Source: Laguncularia racemosa
Taxonomy: Eukaryota > Streptophyta > Magnoliopsida > Myrtales > Combretaceae
Assembly: GCA_037954665.1 (NCBI GenBank)
Contig: JBBMOL010000285.1
Span: 372,001-436,000 of the forward strand
Length of the DNA: 64,000 nucleotides
Direction: 5' to 3'
Every line of letters starts with the position of its first letter. Position 1 is the stretch's first letter. Under the pieces are notes generated by a model. That model ran no database searches. It worked only from the letters and a program-made list of their open reading frames with translations, and had not been told where the DNA came from. Shown here one piece after another: positions 59,695-64,000 of this stretch. Position numbers and translations under genes: made by a program.

Positions 59695-61300
59695 TTTATT
59701 TTTTTGTATTTTTTGCTTGGCAACAGAAACTGGTTATTACGACGAAAAGTGTGGAGTACATGCCGCTTTCCCTGTCTCTTGCTTCGTTTGGGAACGCTCT
59801 TTGCTGGACCGCCTACGCTCTCATCCGTTTCGATCTATTCATTGCTGTATGCATGACACTCTCTCTCTCTCTCTCTAACATCAAATACATGGATTTTTGG
59901 TTTTATTTCAAGTAAAAAATAAATGGGTTTACGCAGATGATGGATGCATATATTTTCATTAGTATATATGCTAAGAATTAATATTATAAAAAGAGAAAAA
60001 AAATCGAGACTATAATTTATGAGTAATAATTACTTTACTTGTAGCAATTATATAATTAGTTTCTATTGGAATAATTTTCTTTTTAATTATAGTTATAATT
60101 TATATATTATGAATTGAAATACCTAAACCCCCCCCCCCACAAAATATACATCACTATCATCGTTTACAATGTACCTACTACCTAGTATATATAAACCACC
60201 AGCTGCTAGTGGCGATTTTATAGTATTGAGTGTAGAATGAAATGATGACAGAGCACCATTCTAGTACTCAATAAAGAAAGTAAACCTTAATAAATTATCT
60301 ATTATCTAGTGGTAAATGCTGCATTACTTTTCTTTTTGGAGGAATTTGTGCTTCGCATGCTTACCGCTAAACTTTGGAGTTATTTATAGCAGTCTAAAAT
60401 AATAATGCTATCCAGAAGAGGATTTTGGGTGTAAAGCAACCCTTTTTCTTTTTATAACTCTTTAAAAAGTACATTCTTATTATTAAATCTCTTGATGTTT
60501 AATGGTATAGACGTCGATTTTTCAATAAGATTAATTAAATTCAAATTTCTCTCTTCTATTGTAATCACTAAAACAAATACTAAGGTAAATTTTTTCCATG
60601 GAAAAGATGTTTATTACAAGAAATCAATAAAAATATAGTAGAAACAATTGGTTATTTCATATACTGCAAATATCTCCTTTTGGCCAAATATAGAAAGCTA
60701 TATATATATAATGCAAATGGAGAGTTTTAGTTTAGCCCTTGAAGTTATTCTTACATTTATTATTATTTCTTTTTTTTTTTCTGTCCAAAAGGGGCTTATT
60801 AAGTTTACCATTTTCTTTCTTAAAAGAGACATGAAGTTTGCGAATTGGATAGCTATGCAATAATTTCTTCCTAATTTGAATTGTGAGAAAAACAATGATG
60901 GGATATTTCTTTTCTTTTCTTTTTTAACATTGTCTAACTTAAGATTTGCATGATGTGAGAATAACCATTAAACGTTGATTACATGAATGAATATTACTTT
61001 TTAGCCACTCGTATTATGTAAAAATGCCAAAATGATTGTTGTTATGCATATACTTTCTCCACCATTATCTACAATTTATATATTCATAATGGCAGTATTT
61101 TGAAATCGCAGCTTCCAAATGCGGTGGGGTCGCTGTTCGGGTTGGCCCAGCTGATTCTCTATGCCTCATTCTACAAATCCACAAAGAAGCAGAAGGCAAT
61201 GAAGCAATCCAAAGGAGGTGTGAGCTTATCGGAAATCAATGGTGGCTTAAAGAAGCCCACTGCCGATGGCCAGCAAGATCCACTTGCTCTAGAAGTTTAA
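56285..61300 (+). CDS. SWEET7-like: SWEET sugar transporter, clade II (SWEET7-like), 255 aa, five exons
   Basis: Exons 56285-56327, 56418-56454, 56819-57197, 59727-59846 and 61112-61300 join at GT-AG sites to 768 bp with TAA. The protein has two MtN3 triple-helix bundles (residues ~8-95 and ~130-215) linked by helix 4. Conserved features seen are GNVVALFLFLSPTPTF (~15-30), LPMVHPDSTLVITINGAG (62-79), MYASPLSIMKLVITTKS (145-161), VEYMPLSLSLASF and LPNAVGSLFGLAQLILYASF. The pocket asparagines fall at ~76 and ~196. The tail is lysine-rich then polar. The family moves sugars passively across membranes, and clade II members mainly carry hexoses. Sequence is closest, from memory, to SWEET7. The first ATG fits the family length. 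The gene has five exons where six is usual. Confidence 0.93.
59254..59485. repeat. Tandem repeat (~87-91 bp), about 2.6 copies, in the SWEET intron
   Basis: Units begin at 59254, 59345 and 59432 with CT(T/C)ATTGAA(T/C)ATAT, then TTTTAGTGGGTTGAT(G/T)TC and ATTTG(C/T)TCTC. The copies are about 90% alike by eye, suggesting a recent expansion. Confidence 0.85.
59652..59694. repeat. TA microsatellite just before exon 4 of the SWEET gene
   Basis: About 40 bp of nearly pure TA, ending 32 bp before the acceptor AG at 59726. The space between holds the T-rich tract needed for splicing. Confidence 0.9.
59847..61111 (+). other. Intron 4 of the SWEET gene (1.27 kb)
   Basis: Donor GTATGC at 59847 and acceptor TCGCAG ending at 61111. 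Includes a CT run near 59860-59875 and a C-run at about 60128-60139. AT-rich otherwise, no gene inside. Confidence 0.8.
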
Positions 61301-62173
61301 CTCTAGAAGAAAAAGAAGAAGCTGTAAAAGTGGAGGTGAAAAAAAAAAAAAGAAAAACAAGACAAAAAATAAAGAAAGCGACAGCTTTTTTATTTTTTCA
61401 CCTCTAAACATGTTTTCTTTTTTTTTAAAAAAAAAAAAAAAATTGGTTTCAGTTTATATGGAGGTCATATTCCAATTTAGATCGTTTTTGCTACTAAGAT
61501 AAAATATCATGAATAATTCAAAAGCACTAAGTCGAGATTCTATATTATGTCCTCAACTAGAAAATGGACGTGTATTTCTTTTATTTCCTTGGAGAAATGC
61601 TTCCCCATCGGTTCTATTACATATTATTTAAATTTCTCCGCTACACACGATTACTGGTTCAAAGTATTCTTCTTGGAAAACAATGTCATCACAATTAATA
61701 TTCATAAATTGTTATAAGTATAAAATACATATTTGGAAACAAACCTGGCTTGAATATGTGTGTATGTTTTCTTATTAACAAATACATTACATGTGTTTAG
61801 TAACTATCTATACGCTCACTTAGGAAAATCGCTATTTTATTCTCTCCTTATTTTATATAATATTGTTATTATGATTTTTAATTAGATTTCAAACACTGAA
61901 TAACTATTTTTAACGAATTCCTATTATCCAAAATATTGAATAATAATTTATGTGTTAAATTTATAAATTGTAATTCAATTGTACATTTATTATCTTAGCC
62001 ATTAATGCTATGTCTTTAGAAACATCACTTGTTTACACCACTTCCAATCCCATCACTTAATATAGGGGTATTATTGTTATTTTGATTTTGCCCCATTCTA
62101 ATTTTTGACATTATTTTATATTAACTAAAAAATATAATAGGTATGTAATTATAATTAAACTTCTATTTCATTC
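61301..62173. other. SWEET 3' flank
   Basis: The presumptive 3' UTR includes A-rich and T-rich tracts (61340-61440). Beyond is AT-rich DNA until the LTR starting at 62174. No further gene. Confidence 0.5.
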
Positions 62174-63869
62174 TGTAGACACCTCATTTTTACCCTTATT
62201 TAGATTTTTTTAATAATAAATAAATAAATAAATATGATAAAAAATAATAGTGATAAAAAGGTTTAGTTTATGAATTAGTAAAAATAAAAAAAATAAACAA
62301 GTAATAAAAAATAATAATAATAAAATTTGCAATAAGATTAAGGAAATATGGGTCTCTAAATCAACTTCGGGGAAATCTCATGCATTGTACATGATCTTCT
62401 TCTTCCCCAAGCATAGCCAAAACCAAACCAAAAAAAAAAAAAAAGAAAAAAATGAACATGATAACAAATCAAAATGAAAAAAGATTGAAGTTTATCAAGT
62501 TTTGCTGTGAATAAACAAGATTACAATGAAAATATTTATGTTTTGGATTAAACCCAAAACAAAATCAATCAAACAAACCGGATAAATCCCAAAAACAACT
62601 CTAATCTAAGAGATTTACACCACTTTTTCAATTCGAGAGAAGATAAAAACAAATCCTAATCATGGTTTAGATTTAAACTTATCAAATCCGGTCCCACATG
62701 CCTACAAATAAAGCCCAATCTTTGGAGAGAGGAAGAGGTCAGAAAGTAAGGAAATCGGAGAGTAAGTAAAGAGAGGAGAAGATCATAGAAAAAAAAAAAA
62801 GAAGAAAGAAACACCTATTGCTATGTCGCAACCCTTACGGCTACCGTTCCCAACCGCTATTAACACCACGAACCGTCCGAATGTGGTTGATTTCCATGTC
62901 GGCCCGCGCCCAGGAAGCATCTCGACTCCTTGTCTCGTGTCACCATTCACCAGAGTACAACTGGCTGATTGAGTCCGTGATAAGCTCACCGAACCGCATC
63001 GACCCAAATCTAACCCGACCTAAACCGAATCACACCAACCCGCATCCAGGTTAGTGGTTTTCATATTATATTTATGTTATTATTATTATTAGTCTTAATT
63101 GATAATAATATTAGTAAATAAAAAGACAAAATAAATAATAAATAAAAATATTAAAAAATAACAAAAAATGATAAAAGACATATGTTTTAGGAATTTGTTT
63201 TCTTTTGTTTTGATAAAATTAGGTTTAGAATTTCTCTATTGTGTTTCTTTTAAAATTTTCTTAATTTAAGGTGTGAGTTTTTCTTTTAAAAAAAACATAT
63301 ATACGTATATAATATTTTCTTACCTAGAAAAATGATTTTTATGAAATAAAATTTTAATTGATGCTTTCAAAACTAGAGGGTTTTAGTTCTGGTTTTCAAA
63401 ATTGAGAAATAAAGTTTAGGTTTAGAATTTTTCTTTAAAAAATTAAAATGATAATAAACGTAAGCCCGACTAATTTCATAATTAAAATTAATCAATCTAC
63501 TAAAGTTTTATGAAAAGCGAATTACGGCCCGTTTGATCCCGAATAGCGAGTACATAGGCATCTTTATGGGGCAATTCTAAAAAGATAAAAAAAAATTTAA
63601 ATCATTATTAGTATAATAGTTGTATCATTCTTTCTAGCATTTTTTATGTTAAAAAAGATATCATAACATAATTCAGATTTTGGAAGGATAAGGTGGTAAC
63701 TTTAGGGTTTTAATGGGATAGCCTCTGAGTCGAGAATCTTTAGTTTTTCTTTCTTCTTCTTCTTTTTTTTAAAAAAAAAAATTGGAGATTTCGTCGACTA
63801 GTTCTCTAAATTAGAATTAATCTGCCCAATTAATTCTAATTCAATAATTTTTCCCAACTCTAGTTGGGG
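62174..63869 (+). repeat. LTR of a gypsy-type element running off the right edge (or a solo LTR)
   Basis: It starts TGTAGACACCTCATTTTTACCC, a start I recognise from Tat-like gypsy LTRs. Near 63540-63580 it has CGAATAGCGAGTACATAGGC, and at about 63870 it gives way to TGGCGACTCCAAATAA, which resembles the primer/leader motif found after such LTRs. About 1.7 kb long. The reading frame at 62818-63054 falls within it and is not a gene. The remaining 130 bp to the window end would be the element's leader. A second LTR would lie outside the window. Confidence 0.6.
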
Positions 63870-64000
63870 GGTGGCGACTCCAAATAAATAATAAAATTCC
63901 TAGTTCAAGTCAAGTATTTATATTAGATGAACATAAGATCTAATATAAATCGGATTAGGGGGATAATATAAATTTTTTAAATTAAACTTGACACATTCCT

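Larger units (their letters stand above)
57198..59726 (+). other. Large intron (third) of the SWEET gene, 2.5 kb
   Basis: Donor GTAAGT at 57198, acceptor CAACAG ending at 59726. It holds a G/T-rich block at about 57406-58110 with many TTTGGTTTGGTTT-type words, and the sequence AGGGGTGGATGCGAATC near 57411. These resemble the ends and body of plant hAT-type miniature elements, though no inverted end was found. Tandem repeats and a TA run listed separately also lie here. Confidence 0.7.

Noticed and set aside
62818..63054. 78-codon open frame
   Set aside because: It lies within an LTR-like block and has no recognisable domain.
1..64000. tRNA, rRNA or CRISPR-like features
   Set aside because: No cloverleaf with box A/B, rRNA-like segment or regularly spaced identical short repeats was recognised; the tandem repeats found have no unique spacers.

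Overview
The window is nuclear DNA of a flowering plant, most likely a eudicot. The evidence is AT-rich intergenic DNA, spliced genes with GT-AG introns and conserved plant-only proteins, and several decayed LTR retrotransposons. I cannot name the species from sequence alone. Two intact protein-coding genes are visible, both on the + strand: a three-exon kinesin light chain-related TPR gene (KLCR/CMU type, 591 aa, 15954-21656) and a five-exon clade II SWEET sugar transporter gene (SWEET7-like, 255 aa, 56285-61300). Both exon models were derived here by joining reading frames at GT-AG sites and sum to whole codons.

Layout. About 1-7.5 kb: a minus-strand Ty1/copia element, cut by the left edge, with inactive protease and reverse transcriptase sites and an extra ORF downstream of pol (plant transposon protein/envelope-like). 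8102-13941: a complete but dead + strand Ty3/gypsy element with 500/499 bp LTRs, a near-perfect 5-bp target duplication and two internal tandem duplications (149 bp and 469 bp). 13.9-21.7 kb: the KLCR gene with a microsatellite-rich leader and a 3.5 kb first intron. 21.7-31.1 kb: AT-rich spacer, a short LINE-like scrap, an LTR-like block, an intron-less deleted fragment of a DRD1/CLSY-type SNF2 chromatin remodeler (a class acting in RNA-directed DNA methylation), a 1.1 kb G-poor CA/TA low-complexity block and a 115-bp near-pure purine tract. 31.1-37.7 kb: AT-rich DNA with a ~160-bp tandem repeat and a gypsy RT/RNase H fragment.

37698-48017 is the most unusual object: a 10,320-bp minus-strand LTR element bounded by two 682-bp LTRs and a perfect ATATA target duplication. 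It encodes a degenerate gag and protease-like region but no recognisable RT, RNase H or integrase. Inside it lie an intron-containing plasma-membrane H+-ATPase gene fragment in the opposite orientation and several tandem-repeat arrays with regular 58-bp and 40-bp periods. It looks like a non-autonomous Tat-like gypsy element that picked up host genomic DNA.

48.0-56.3 kb is mostly AT-rich spacer with two LTR-like relics, one starting with the same bases as the 37.7-48.0 kb element's LTR. The SWEET gene follows; its large intron carries a ~90-bp tandem repeat and a long TA run next to an acceptor site. The window ends in the LTR (62174 to about 63.87 kb) of another gypsy-type element that continues or ended past the right edge.

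The two genes show no operon-like relation. The mobile elements were identified by protein motifs and LTR pairing by eye; family names below the superfamily level are inference.
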